Source: a virus. From it: a stretch of DNA of 40,012 bases. The notes beneath the pieces are model-generated. The model searched no databases, was not told where the DNA came from, and was given only the letters and a program-made list of their open reading frames with translations. The stretch is taken from positions 1 to 40,012 of the IMG/VR virus record IMGVR_UViG_3300021077_000048, one strand, 5' to 3'. Shown here piece after piece: positions 1-6,484 of the stretch (position 1 is its first letter; every line of letters begins with the position of its first letter). A program made the translations under genes and the position numbers.

Positions 1-372
1 TTATATCATATTCATGGAGTTAAATTTACAGAAGAACAATTTAATAAACAAAAAACTGCAAGTGTAGTAGAAATACTTTCTTGGGAAGATATAGACCAGC
101 GTTCAGTACTTTTAAGAGAAAGACCTATTGATGAACTTTTAAAGAATGTAGACAAAAAACTTATAGACCGTACAGATGAATGTGGAGGATATGATTTATT
201 TGAAATAGAACTAAAAGGTATAGGAAAAGCTCGTCTATTATCATATAAAAGTTGGTCAAGTAATAAAATGTATGCAAAGTTTGTACCCTTAAAATCAGAA
301 AAGTGTTTAGAAACAGTAGCTAGTCTTCGTCATCAGTCGGTTGACGAACTTATTAATTCTTACAAATCATAA
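1..372 (+). CDS. C-terminal part of a DUF6745-like protein (5' truncated)
   Basis: The reading frame is open from the window edge and ends at TAA, giving 123 C-terminal residues. The visible part begins near LYHIHGVKFTEEQFN, followed by an EILSWEDIDQRSVL segment, then a block with a YDLFEIEL strand and a final SLRHQSVDELINSY tail. From memory this matches the end of the DUF6745 family, which reads 'LHGV...P...DP..VL...N...R' and then a small beta domain. The function of that family is unknown. The next gene starts 1 nt after the stop and looks like the protein that usually accompanies it, which supports the call. Without the N-terminus the assignment stays tentative. Confidence 0.5.
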   Translation, partial: LYHIHGVKFTEEQFNKQKTASVVEILSWEDIDQRSVLLRERPIDELLKNVDKKLIDRTDECGGYDLFEIELKGIGKARLLSYKSWSSNKMYAKFVPLKSEKCLETVASLRHQSVDELINSYKS

Positions 373-373
373 A

Positions 374-697
374 ATGAAACTCAACAATCACGGAGATTTA
401 GTATTATACCCAGTAGATACTAAAACACCTAAAACAGCAAAGTCATCTAAAATTCATGTTTTACAAGATAGTGGAGTAACAGGAAATAGACACGAAATAG
501 TCTCAAAGAAAGAACCTATTTATCGTTGGACAAAAGACGGACAAGAATATATCTCATGTAAAAAAGACTATATTATCCGTCATATAGGTGGAGACTGCGA
601 ACACGGAGAACAACCCGTCGAAGCAGGAACTAGAAAAGTATTACACGAAATGGAACATGATGTTTGGTCGAATGAACTTCGTGTCGTTATAGACTAA
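374..697 (+). CDS. DUF6745-partner-like small protein
   Basis: This is a 107-residue protein. I chose ATG at 374, directly after the upstream TAA, over an in-frame TTG at 341 that would overlap the previous gene. It starts with a GDLVLYPVD strand, has a GVTGNRHEIVSK motif near residues 34-45, and ends with a block carrying EHGEQPVEAGTRKVLHEMEHD. The pattern 'xVTGxRHxI ... EHxxxPVExGxxxVxxExExD' matches, from memory, the small protein usually encoded beside DUF6745 proteins in diverse bacteria. That neighbour relation is conserved here with a 1-nt gap, so the two are probably cotranslated. The role is unknown. Possible metal ligands are the several His residues. Confidence 0.55.
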   Translation: MKLNNHGDLVLYPVDTKTPKTAKSSKIHVLQDSGVTGNRHEIVSKKEPIYRWTKDGQEYISCKKDYIIRHIGGDCEHGEQPVEAGTRKVLHEMEHDVWSNELRVVID

Positions 698-721
698 CCC
701 TAAGCATTAAGTTGCATAACT

Positions 722-1144
722 ATGAACCAAAACATTAAAAATTTTATAGAGGAAGGTGAGAAGGAACTACTTGAAGAATTAGCAGAGTTAGAACACCAGC
801 AATGGTGTGATTGGAGTAGGAATTTAAGAACTACTGAAAAGTTAACACCAGAAAGAATAATGAGATGGGAAGAACTTTGGATAAATTATAAAGATTTACC
901 AGAAGACCAAAAAGAAAGTGATAGAAAATATGCTAGAAAAGTTTTAGAAAAGTCCTCCTCTCGCCAAATCTCACTGATAAAGATGATTAAAGATATGGTG
1001 GAGAGTGAAAAGAAAGATGCGTTAGATAAAACTAGGGACAAAATTGTAAAAGACGGATATGGATATTTATACGAAAGACTAATCGGTCATAACATAGCAC
1101 TAGACACCATTTCATCAAAATTAACAAGCCTAATTAAAGAATAA
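722..1144 (+). CDS. Phage RyR-domain-like protein
   Basis: This is a 140-residue, highly charged and probably all-helical protein. Residues about 18-72 read LAELEHQQWCDW ... RWEELWINYKDLPEDQKESDRKYARKVLE. This fits the short RyR-repeat pattern common in phage proteins: 'A.L.HE.W..W', then 'Y..LPE.EK..DR..A'. The remaining helices are not recognised. In phages such proteins have no established biochemical role. The gene follows its neighbour by 24 nt and lacks a clear Shine-Dalgarno sequence. The family match is by motif only. Confidence 0.55.
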   Translation: MNQNIKNFIEEGEKELLEELAELEHQQWCDWSRNLRTTEKLTPERIMRWEELWINYKDLPEDQKESDRKYARKVLEKSSSRQISLIKMIKDMVESEKKDALDKTRDKIVKDGYGYLYERLIGHNIALDTISSKLTSLIKE

Positions 1145-1148
1145 ATAT

Positions 1149-1469
1149 ATGAAATACACATTAAAAAACAAAGAAATAGAATTAAGTGAAGAAGAAGTAA
1201 AGGAAATTATTAAACAAAATACTACACCAGTAGAGGAAAAGAAAGTAGGTATTGCAATAAATAGCCGTTATGGTGGTATTAAGTTTCAAAGTACCAAGAC
1301 AATTTTTAAAGAAGCTGTAATTGAAGGGAAGTCTAACCTTAGCGGTGCTGACCTTAGCGGTGCTGAATTAAATTGTGCAAAATTTTATGGTCGTGGTGGA
1401 ACTAAACCTTTAAAGAGAAGTCAATTACCTTCTTTTCTGGGTGCATTAGGATTTATTATTGAAGAATAA
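1149..1469 (+). CDS. Short pentapeptide-repeat protein
   Basis: This is a 106-residue protein that starts 4 nt after the previous stop. The N-terminal third is a charged helix (SEEEVKEIIKQN). Residues about 61-79 form a minimal pentapeptide-repeat run, SNLSGADLSGAELNCAKF, which fits A(D/N)LXX. Only about four repeats are present, fewer than in proteins that form a full quadrilateral beta-helix. The end carries a more hydrophobic LPSFLGALGFIIEE. After the TAA the frame continues as Leu-Thr-Asp-Gly-Lys-TAG, which belongs to a repeated intergenic element (see 1468-1510), so the original gene end may have been exchanged. Function unknown. Confidence 0.6.
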   Translation: MKYTLKNKEIELSEEEVKEIIKQNTTPVEEKKVGIAINSRYGGIKFQSTKTIFKEAVIEGKSNLSGADLSGAELNCAKFYGRGGTKPLKRSQLPSFLGALGFIIEE

Positions 1470-1510
1470 CTAACCGATGGTAAATAGCCATCTAAAACAT
1501 TATGAAAAAG
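1468..1510 (+). repeat. Repeated intergenic element, copy 1 (GATGG hairpin)
   Basis: The core ctaaccgatggtaaatagcc atc forms a 5-bp hairpin, GATGG/CCATC, with the loop TAAATAG, followed by TCTAAAACATT and the start codon of the next gene. Two further copies lie at about 1704-1751 and 3493-3535, each at the same place between a stop and a start. In each copy the left side can be read as Leu-Thr-(Asp/Asn)-Gly-Lys-TAG. Confidence 0.75.
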
Positions 1511-1663
1511 AAAATAATAAAAAAAGTAAAGGAAAATAAGCAAATAGTAGAAATACATATCTATATTCATCAAAATAATGTTCCACAATATCCATCAGTC
1601 CCTTATAATCCAAATGGAACTTATCCAAACCCATTAAATCCACCTTATATAGTAACTTGCTAA
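1502..1663 (+). CDS. Small basic/proline-rich protein, unknown
   Basis: This is a 53-residue ORF that begins right after repeat copy 1. The N-terminus is strongly basic (MKKKIIKKVKENKQ), followed by a beta-like VEIHIYIHQNN segment and a Pro/Asn/Tyr-rich tail (VPQYPSVPYNPNGTYPNP). No family is recognised. It is supported by its position, by the tight packing of genes here, and by starting in the same context (ACATTATGAAAAAGAAA) as the gene at 1741. It may be an early-expressed small phage protein, or a decayed gene start shared with the gene at 1741. Confidence 0.4.
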   Translation: MKKKIIKKVKENKQIVEIHIYIHQNNVPQYPSVPYNPNGTYPNPLNPPYIVTC

Positions 1664-1669
1664 CCCTAT

Positions 1670-1726
1670 ATGGAAAACTCAAACGAAAAATCAAAAGAAT
1701 TATCAGAACTAACCAATGGTAAATAG
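1670..1726 (+). other. 18-codon ORF, probable gene-end remnant
   Basis: ATG at 1670 opens MENSNEKSKELSELTNGK, which ends at TAG inside repeat copy 2. The last residues ELTNGK match the ELTDGK end of the methyltransferase at 3513. The likeliest reading is the leftover 3' end of a gene lost by recombination between repeats. A real micropeptide cannot be excluded. Confidence 0.3.
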
Positions 1727-1751
1727 CTATCTAAAACATTATGAAAAAGAA
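1704..1751 (+). repeat. Repeated intergenic element, copy 2
   Basis: The core gaactaaccaatggtaaatagc tatctaaaacattatg matches copy 1 except for CCG to CCA and CCATC to CTATC, which weakens the hairpin (AATGG/CTATC). The downstream ATGAAAAAGAAA is also shared with copy 1. The whole 45-nt block was therefore probably copied together with the start of the following gene. Confidence 0.7.
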
Positions 1752-2076
1752 ACCTAAAACAATATATAATACTCCTTGTAAAACCTGTGGCTCTCTCAAA
1801 GGAGGTTTAGTAAGATATATAAATGGTATAGCAACTTGTTATACTTGCGTATTAAAAGAAAATGAAGATACTGTTCCTACTTGGATAATTGAACTTGCCG
1901 AAAGAATTGTGATTGATTATGCAAATTTGTCTGGAAGAGCCGATAACAGACCTGAATTTAGAGGTAATGTTATAAAACACTTATTGAATTATACTGCCCG
2001 ACCAAATAATTTAATAAATAAAGAAACAAAATGTTGCATGGGTGGGTGTGGAGATATAAACTGCAAACATTGTTAA
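1741..2076 (+). CDS. Small two-cluster zinc-binding protein, unknown
   Basis: This is a 111-residue protein. The N-terminus has a treble-clef or ribbon-like Cys arrangement, CKTC at 13-16 and CYTC at 33-36, typical of a zinc ribbon. The middle is helical (TWIIELAERIVIDYANLSG), with basic residues in RADNRPEFRGNVIKH. The C-terminus is a second Cys cluster, CCMGGCGDINCKHC. The combination suggests a small nucleic-acid or protein-binding adaptor. I do not recognise the family. It starts directly after repeat copy 2. Confidence 0.6.
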   Translation: MKKKPKTIYNTPCKTCGSLKGGLVRYINGIATCYTCVLKENEDTVPTWIIELAERIVIDYANLSGRADNRPEFRGNVIKHLLNYTARPNNLINKETKCCMGGCGDINCKHC

Positions 2077-2110
2077 ACATTATTAATTAACAGAGATTAG
2101 GAAATAAGAG

Positions 2111-2218
2111 ATGAATGATTTTATAAACAAAGTTATACAAGGAGATTGTTTAGAAGTAATGAAAGATATACCTGATAAGAGTATTGATATGATACTTTGT
2201 GATTTACCTCTTGCATAA
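2111..2218 (+). pseudogene. 5' fragment of a DNA methyltransferase
   Basis: ATG at 2111 opens 35 codons reading VIQGDCLEVMKDIPDKS and IDMILCDLP, then LA and TAA. This is the N-terminal part of a beta-class N6/N4 methyltransferase up to the catalytic (N/D)(L/P)PY motif IV. The reading breaks exactly after DLP, where Tyr-Gly should follow. The bases that follow form the promoter of the HNH gene at 2246. A second, diverged head of the same kind of enzyme lies after the HNH gene (2725). This piece is therefore a cut-off remnant and not an active enzyme. Confidence 0.75.
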
Positions 2219-2239
2219 CAGCGTGTAATATGATAGAAT
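2211..2239 (+). promoter_or_regulatory. Promoter of HNH gene
   Basis: TTGCAT, a 17-nt spacer, then TAGAAT with an extended -10 TG (TGATAGAAT). The -10 box ends 6 nt before ATG 2246, which predicts a leaderless transcript. The promoter begins right at the break in the methyltransferase fragment, so it appears to have arrived with the endonuclease. Confidence 0.65.
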
Positions 2240-2245
2240 AGAAGT

Positions 2246-2728
2246 ATGAAAAGAGTATTTACAAAAACACATAGAGAAAATATAAGCAAAGCGTGTAAGG
2301 GTAGAAAGGTTTGGTCTGAAGGAAAGAAAATGAGCCGAGACCACAATCTAAAGAATATGAAAGCACACTTGAAGTATGAAGTTTCACTTGAATGGCTTAA
2401 TCAGTTTGGGGATATAGAAAAACTAAAGTATCTCAATCGTTCACTTTCAAGGAAGCGAGATTGCGAAGGATTTACCACAGAAATATACAAGAAGTTTATT
2501 GAAAAGTTTTATAACGATAAGAAGTTTAATGAGTTGTTTGGAGAGTGGAAGTTTACAAAAGATAAATGGATTAAGCCCTCGCTTGACCACATTGAAGCAA
2601 AAGCGAACGGGGGAACACTTTTACTGGATAACTTGCAATTTGTATCTTGGCTTGAAAATAGAGCAAAAGTTGATATTCCACAGGTCGTATGGGATAAGAT
2701 TAAAAAGAATATAAATTATTATTTATGA
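2246..2728 (+). CDS. HNH homing endonuclease with NUMOD3-like N-terminus
   Basis: This is a 160-residue protein. Residues about 6-30 (TKTHRENISKACKGRKVW) look like a NUMOD3 DNA-binding motif. Residues about 111-141 hold the HNH core: LDHI (113-116), ANGG (120-123) and DNLQFVSWLENRAK (128-141). That core nicks or cuts DNA with a metal ion. It has its own promoter and probably a leaderless mRNA. It ends at TGA overlapping the next ATG (ATGA). It sits between two partial methyltransferase heads, exactly at the codons for motif IV, as expected for a free-standing homing endonuclease that targets a conserved coding site. There is no room around it for a group I intron core. Confidence 0.9.
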   Translation: MKRVFTKTHRENISKACKGRKVWSEGKKMSRDHNLKNMKAHLKYEVSLEWLNQFGDIEKLKYLNRSLSRKRDCEGFTTEIYKKFIEKFYNDKKFNELFGEWKFTKDKWIKPSLDHIEAKANGGTLLLDNLQFVSWLENRAKVDIPQVVWDKIKKNINYYL

Positions 2729-3513
2729 TAAACGAAACAAAAGAAGGTTTGCTAAAATTAAATTCGGTTAATCAAGGGGATTGCCTTGAACTGATGCAAA
2801 ATATCGCTGACAAGTCAGTGGATATGATTTTGGCAGACCTTCCTTGACTATACGGAACGACCGCCTGCAAGTGGGACACCATCATCCCTTTTGAGCCACT
2901 ATGGGAACAGTATAAGAGGATTATCAAAGACAACGGGGCGATAGTTTTGACTGCCTCACAACCTTTCACAAGTGCTTTGGTGATGAGTAATGTGAAGATG
3001 TTTAAGTATGAGTGGATATGGATTAAAAATAGAGGAACAGGACACCTTAATGCAAAAATTATGCCTCTTGCTTCCCACGAAAGTGTATTAGTTTTTTGTA
3101 AAGGTAAAACTATTTATAATCCTCAAAAAGAAAAGGGCGAACCATATCAGAGACTAAACTGTTCAAGAGATGCCACAAATAAAGGAACTTATGGAAAAAT
3201 GAATAAGACAACAAATACAATAAACACTGGTGACAGATACCCAAAGACTTATTTAAGTTTTAATAAAGTTGAAAGAACCCTCCACCCCACCCAAAAACCA
3301 GTAGCCCTATTTGAATACCTCATTAAAACCTACACTTCCGAAGGAGATTTAGTTTTAGATAACTGTGCAGGTTCATTCACGACAGCCATAGCTTCCGAGA
3401 ACCTTAAAAGAAACTGGATTTGTATTGAGAAAGAAGCAGAGTATTGTGCTGTCGGTGAGAAACGAATTAAGGAGAATAGAGAAAGATTATTAGAACTAAC
3501 CGATGGTAAATAG
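2725..3513 (+). pseudogene. Beta-class DNA N6/N4-methyltransferase, interrupted by in-frame TGA at motif IV
   Basis: From ATG 2725 the frame reads a complete enzyme of about 262 residues except for TGA at 2845-2847. Motif IV should read DMILADLPYGTTACKWD. The DNA has DLP, then TGA CTA, then YGTTACKWD: six extra in-frame bases that create a stop. Downstream are the intact features IIPFEPLWEQYKRI, AIVLTASQPF, HPTQKP, and a SAM-binding motif I variant (LDNCAGSFTTAIA) at the C-terminal end. This motif order defines the beta class. Unless the stop is bypassed, only a piece from ATG 2947 (188 residues, without motif IV) can be made. It ends ELTDGK-TAG in repeat copy 3. Codon use around 2840-2960 is more GC-rich than in its neighbours. 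Confidence 0.85.
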
Positions 3514-3535
3514 CCATCTAAGAAATATATGAAAA
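3493..3535 (+). repeat. Repeated intergenic element, copy 3
   Basis: gaactaaccgatggtaaatag followed by ccatctaag. It encodes the last residues and TAG stop of the methyltransferase and then the GATGG/CCATC hairpin. The downstream part diverges from copies 1 and 2 (agaaatatATG instead of aaacattATG). Confidence 0.75.
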
Positions 3536-3774
3536 CATTTGAAGAATTTTTAAACGATAAATGTCCTTGTCATACAAACAATAGTCCTGAAGGGTTTGAA
3601 AAGTGGGAAGAGCAGTTAGATATTCAAGAGTTAGAAGATTTTGCACAAGAATATGGAGAATTAAAATATAACGAAGGGATAAAAAGCACAACGATAGCAA
3701 ATAAATACAATGATGCTTTAGAAATAGATGAAATTGTAGAACTAATTAAAAATCAAGGTAATATAAACTGCTAA
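3529..3774 (+). CDS. Hypothetical acidic protein
   Basis: This is an 81-residue acidic protein that starts right after repeat copy 3. It has a CPCH motif near residues 12-15 and a C-terminal Cys, with helices such as WEEQLDIQELEDFAQEYGELKY. No family is recognised. It lies in a run of tightly packed small genes (the next ATG is 2 nt after its stop) and is probably cotranscribed with the HAD phosphatase at 3879. Confidence 0.5.
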   Translation: MKTFEEFLNDKCPCHTNNSPEGFEKWEEQLDIQELEDFAQEYGELKYNEGIKSTTIANKYNDALEIDEIVELIKNQGNINC

Positions 3775-3775
3775 T

Positions 3776-3877
3776 ATGTGGACAAAATTTGATGAATTTA
3801 TAGAAGTAACTTTACTAATAATGCTTATTTTAACGATTGGCGTTGGAATATTTCTTGTTTTCACTTGTTGTAAATAA
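3776..3877 (+). CDS. Single-pass membrane micropeptide
   Basis: This is a 33-residue ORF. After a short polar head (MWTKFDEFIEV) comes one hydrophobic helix (TLLIMLILTIGVGIFLVFTC) and a CK end. It is packed between two genes with 1-2 nt gaps, which supports it being real. It could be a small membrane-active protein such as a spanin- or holin-like accessory, but nothing identifies it. Confidence 0.45.
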   Translation: MWTKFDEFIEVTLLIMLILTIGVGIFLVFTCCK

Positions 3878-3878
3878 T

Positions 3879-4217
3879 ATGAAAATAGCATTTGATGTAG
3901 ATGACACACTAATAATACCAAGAGTTATAACTGGACTAGAAGTAGATACACCTCACTATGAAACTATTGCTATCTATAATTGGTTCAAAGAACAAGGGCA
4001 TTATATGATAATTTGGTCTGGTGGTGGAGTAGACTATGCTCGTATGTGGGCAGAGAAACTAGGATTGAAACCAGATGCAATATTAGAAAAGAAATACAAT
4101 GAAGAAGTAGATATTTGCTTTGATGATTGTACTGTAGATTTAGCAAAGATGAATATAAAAGTTAAAAGATTAGATAATTCTGTTAGTCGTGCAGAATGGA
4201 ATAAACATAATGATTAA
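3879..4217 (+). CDS. Minimal HAD-family phosphatase
   Basis: This is a 112-residue protein. I chose ATG 3879 because it places the HAD motif at the very N-terminus and leaves the membrane micropeptide intact. Motif I is FDVDDT (nucleophile Asp6, general acid Asp8). Motif II is probably the IIWSGGG strand (Ser47). The acidic motif IV is CFDDCTVD (residues 80-87). A clear motif III Lys is not obvious, although KK at 71-72 is a candidate. The cap is minimal. Phage HAD proteins of this size usually act on small phosphorylated metabolites or nucleotides, and the substrate is unknown here. A second, different HAD phosphatase is encoded at 8076. Confidence 0.8.
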   Translation: MKIAFDVDDTLIIPRVITGLEVDTPHYETIAIYNWFKEQGHYMIIWSGGGVDYARMWAEKLGLKPDAILEKKYNEEVDICFDDCTVDLAKMNIKVKRLDNSVSRAEWNKHND

Positions 4218-4301
4218 TACGGCAATTAAAATAACAATATGATTGAATTAATTAAAATAGATAATTATTAACTAACTCTAAGTAAGTAATAGATTAAAAT
4301 T

Positions 4302-4541
4302 ATGGATAAAGAAACACAGATTGGATTATTAAACGGACAAATACAAAAACTTCAAAGAGAAAACATTGAATTAGAACAAAAAATACACGATTTAATAGAA
4401 GAAAACACTAAGAAAGTAAAGAAAGAAGTGCGAGAAGCTATTAAGGAAACTATAAAATTCAGCACAGAAAGAATATTAGGTGAAGAATTATATTTATTAG
4501 GATTAAACGATTGTTTAAATTTAACAGTTTTAAAGGAATAA
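4302..4541 (+). CDS. Coiled-coil small protein
   Basis: This is a 79-residue protein. Residues 5-60 are a heptad-rich coiled coil (IGLLNGQIQKLQRENIELEQ), followed by a short LGEELYLLGLNDCLNL tail. Function unknown. It is preceded by an 84-nt AT-rich gap that contains a taactaactctaag stretch resembling the taaccctaag found before the gene at 722. Confidence 0.5.
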   Translation: MDKETQIGLLNGQIQKLQRENIELEQKIHDLIEENTKKVKKEVREAIKETIKFSTERILGEELYLLGLNDCLNLTVLKE

Positions 4542-4555
4542 TTATACGTTAGAGC

Positions 4556-4583
4556 TTGCAATCAAAAAAGTAGGTAGTATAAT
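4556..4583 (+). promoter_or_regulatory. Promoter of lysin gene
   Basis: TTGCAA, a 16-nt spacer, then TAGTATAAT. The -10 hexamer at 4578-4583 lies 8 nt before ATG 4592, so the message is probably leaderless or nearly so. The TAGTATAAT form recurs at several late promoters. Confidence 0.7.
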
Positions 4584-4591
4584 TATATTAT

Positions 4592-4798
4592 ATGGAAAAC
4601 TTTAACTTCGCTCACGGTTGTGAGCCATCAAAAAAAGACAAGCGAACAATAAAACATAGTGATTTAGTTACAGCAACTGAAACACTGGTAACTGGCGGAA
4701 CTGAATATCTAGCCGACGATATCGAACACCAACACACAGTTGGGGTTTGTTGCGCAGCATCAATTATTCAAGTAGTACAAAAAATGTATAGTCAATAA
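4592..4798 (+). pseudogene. N-terminal fragment of papain-like lysin peptidase (split gene)
   Basis: This 68-residue ORF carries the active-site Cys region of a C1-type (papain-like) peptidase. In QHTVGVCCAAS, Gln47 and Cys53 are six residues apart, as papain's Gln19 and Cys25 are. It ends QKMYSQ-TAA, where the HNH gene at 4837 begins. The C-terminal part with catalytic His and Asn resumes at 5336, starting MKKKYSIEFQ, so the junction KMYS/KKYS is represented on both sides. Homologues that I recall are continuous through this region. The two pieces might still be made separately and assemble, but a broken gene is the simpler reading. It has its own promoter. Confidence 0.8.
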
Positions 4799-4824
4799 TA
4801 GTTTCCTTTATGCACAAAATAGTG

Positions 4825-4830
4825 TATAAT
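4825..4830 (+). promoter_or_regulatory. -10 box of the HNH-AP2 gene
   Basis: TATAAT lies exactly 6 nt before ATG 4837, the same spacing as for the other endonuclease gene. A -35 match is poor (TTTCCT at 17 nt). Confidence 0.5.
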
Positions 4831-4836
4831 TAATCT

Positions 4837-5331
4837 ATGAGAAAAAATGAAGCATATAGATTAAAAAAATTATTAGAAAAAATAACAAAACATGGAGAAT
4901 GTGGAAGTAATGAGTATAACACTTGGCAAAATATGAAAAGAAGGTGTTATAACAAGAAGAATAAAGATTATTATAATTATGGTAAAAGAGGAATAAAAGT
5001 TTGCAAAAGATGGAAAGATAGTTTTATTAATTTTTTAAATGATGTGGGGCGTAGACCAAGTTCTGAATACTCTATTGATAGAATTGATTCAAATAAAGAT
5101 TATGAACCAAATAATGTACGCTGGGCTAATAAATTGAGTCAAGCTAGAAATAGAAATGGTTGGAAAAATAAACAAAATGAAGGAAATTTTAGAGGAATAT
5201 CATGGAGAAAAGATAACAATAAATGGTATGCAAGAATCGGAGTAGGATATAAAAATATAAATTTAGGAGCTTTTTCTACAAAAGAAGAAGCAATAAAAAT
5301 AAGATTATTAGCTGAAAAAAAATATTGGTAA
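4837..5331 (+). CDS. HNH endonuclease with C-terminal AP2 DNA-binding domain
   Basis: This is a 164-residue protein. Residues about 25-60 hold a Cys/Tyr-rich segment (NMKRRCYNKKNKDYYNYG). The HNH-type core is SIDRIDSNKDYEPNNVRWA (79-97). Residues 118-164 form an AP2 domain (FRGISWRKDNNKWYARI, then LGAFSTKEEAIKIRLLAE). HNH-AP2 proteins are mobile homing endonucleases of phages. It is inserted between the two parts of the lysin peptidase, right after the helix that carries the catalytic Cys. Its predicted message is leaderless. It is unrelated in domain content to the HNH gene at 2246, so two independent insertions are likely. Confidence 0.92.
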   Translation: MRKNEAYRLKKLLEKITKHGECGSNEYNTWQNMKRRCYNKKNKDYYNYGKRGIKVCKRWKDSFINFLNDVGRRPSSEYSIDRIDSNKDYEPNNVRWANKLSQARNRNGWKNKQNEGNFRGISWRKDNNKWYARIGVGYKNINLGAFSTKEEAIKIRLLAEKKYW

Positions 5332-5335
5332 ATAT

Positions 5336-6133
5336 ATGAAAAAAAAATATAGCATTGAATTTCAATATCTGTTAATGAAAAAGTTTATAGACGGTAACTG
5401 GACAGAAGGAAGTAGTGTACTTTCTGCCTTAAAAGTAGGTAAAAAATATGGTTTTCTTCCAACAGAACTATTTAAAGATTTAAACGGCAATCCATATCCT
5501 GGAGAACAAGACCGTTATCTTCCTTATTCACAATACATTGCTAAATTGAAAGCAATCCCAGATAGTGAAGTTCAAAGATTAATTGGATTATGTGAAAATC
5601 CTATCGCAGGTTATGCACAAGTCCAATTAGACTCACAAAGCATTGCTAAGGCGATTGTAGACGCTCAGGCAGGGGTATTATGTCGATACGGGTGTCAGAA
5701 GCTGTGGTGGACACCATCTTGGTTAGAAAAAGATATTTCTCCTCTAAGATATGCACCTGAAACTTCAGGACACGCTATAGGAATGACTAATTTTAATTAC
5801 ACAACAAAACTTCTTCAAACATTGTGTAATACTTGGGGAAAAACATATTGCCGAAATGGAAGTATTGATATTATTTTCAATGAATATTTACCAACTGAAG
5901 TTTGGACGATATTACAAAGCAATCCTATGTTCCAATTTAAAAATGATTTAAAATTAGGTAGTAGATTATCTCCTGATGTTAAAGAATTACAGAAGCGATT
6001 AGGTATGCCACAGTTGCTTTGGACTGGTTTTTATGGAACAATTACTAAAGGGTATGTACAAAAATACCAAACGGCACATGGATTAACCGTGGACGGCGTT
6101 GTTGGTCCATTAACTAGAGCTTCCCTTAATTAA
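5336..6133 (+). CDS. C-terminal part of papain-like lysin with peptidoglycan-binding domain
   Basis: This is a 265-residue ORF. Residues 1-190 continue the papain fold: FQYLLMKKF, YEG-like TEGSSVLSALKVGKKYGFLP, SGHAIGM with catalytic His146, and CNTWGK with Asn165 in the NSWG-like motif. Residues about 207-265 are a PG_binding_1 domain (LSPDVKELQKRLG, then GLTVDGVVGPLTR). The catalytic Cys lies in the separate ORF at 4592, upstream of the HNH-AP2 gene. Adjacent genes encode a holin (3 nt downstream), so this is the lysis module. The product would cleave peptide bonds in, or anchored to, the cell wall. Activity requires Cys53 of the other piece, so the lysin is either inactive, bipartite, or replaced by another lysin outside the window. 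Confidence 0.85.
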   Translation: MKKKYSIEFQYLLMKKFIDGNWTEGSSVLSALKVGKKYGFLPTELFKDLNGNPYPGEQDRYLPYSQYIAKLKAIPDSEVQRLIGLCENPIAGYAQVQLDSQSIAKAIVDAQAGVLCRYGCQKLWWTPSWLEKDISPLRYAPETSGHAIGMTNFNYTTKLLQTLCNTWGKTYCRNGSIDIIFNEYLPTEVWTILQSNPMFQFKNDLKLGSRLSPDVKELQKRLGMPQLLWTGFYGTITKGYVQKYQTAHGLTVDGVVGPLTRASLN

Positions 6134-6136
6134 TAA

Positions 6137-6421
6137 ATGGACATAACAGATATCTCGTATTTAATAAAAAAAGGTCGAGATTATCAACCAAATAATAGTA
6201 ATTTAATGTTAACAAATATAAAAAGTGCATTAGTATCAACTGTTTTAATGGCTGTATTAGTTGTTTTAACGAATATAATCGCCGCAGGTAATGTATTTAA
6301 GCTAGATTGGTACGCACTAGCTAATGCGGGCATAATAGCCCTGTTTACGGGGTTTGTATCACTCTTAAAGTCATTGCTTACAACAAGTAGTGGCACTATT
6401 GCAGGCATACAAATAAAATAG
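6137..6421 (+). CDS. Holin (two membrane segments)
   Basis: This is a 94-residue protein starting 3 nt after the lysin stop. It has two hydrophobic segments, about residues 30-50 (ALVSTVLMAVLVVLTNIIAA) and 58-80 (WYALANAGIIALFTGFVSLL). They are followed by SLLKSLLTTSSG, which resembles the end of r1t-type phage holins. The expected role is pore formation in the inner membrane to time lysis. Position beside the peptidase supports this. Confidence 0.8.
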   Translation: MDITDISYLIKKGRDYQPNNSNLMLTNIKSALVSTVLMAVLVVLTNIIAAGNVFKLDWYALANAGIIALFTGFVSLLKSLLTTSSGTIAGIQIK

Positions 6422-6484
6422 AATTTTTTTAGGATAACGCCTACACTAAATGTGATTTTTCGACACTAACCAAATGAGGTCTGT

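Noticed and set aside
2210-2727. Group I or group II intron carrying the HNH gene
   Set aside because: The endonuclease ORF fills nearly the whole insert; only about 36 nt precede it and none follow. There is no space for a ribozyme core.
2845-2847. TGA recoded as an amino acid (Gly or Trp code)
   Set aside because: The HNH gene (TGA 2726-2728) and the metalloprotease-like gene (TGA 10173-10175) end cleanly in TGA, each overlapping the next start. The long genes have no internal TGA.
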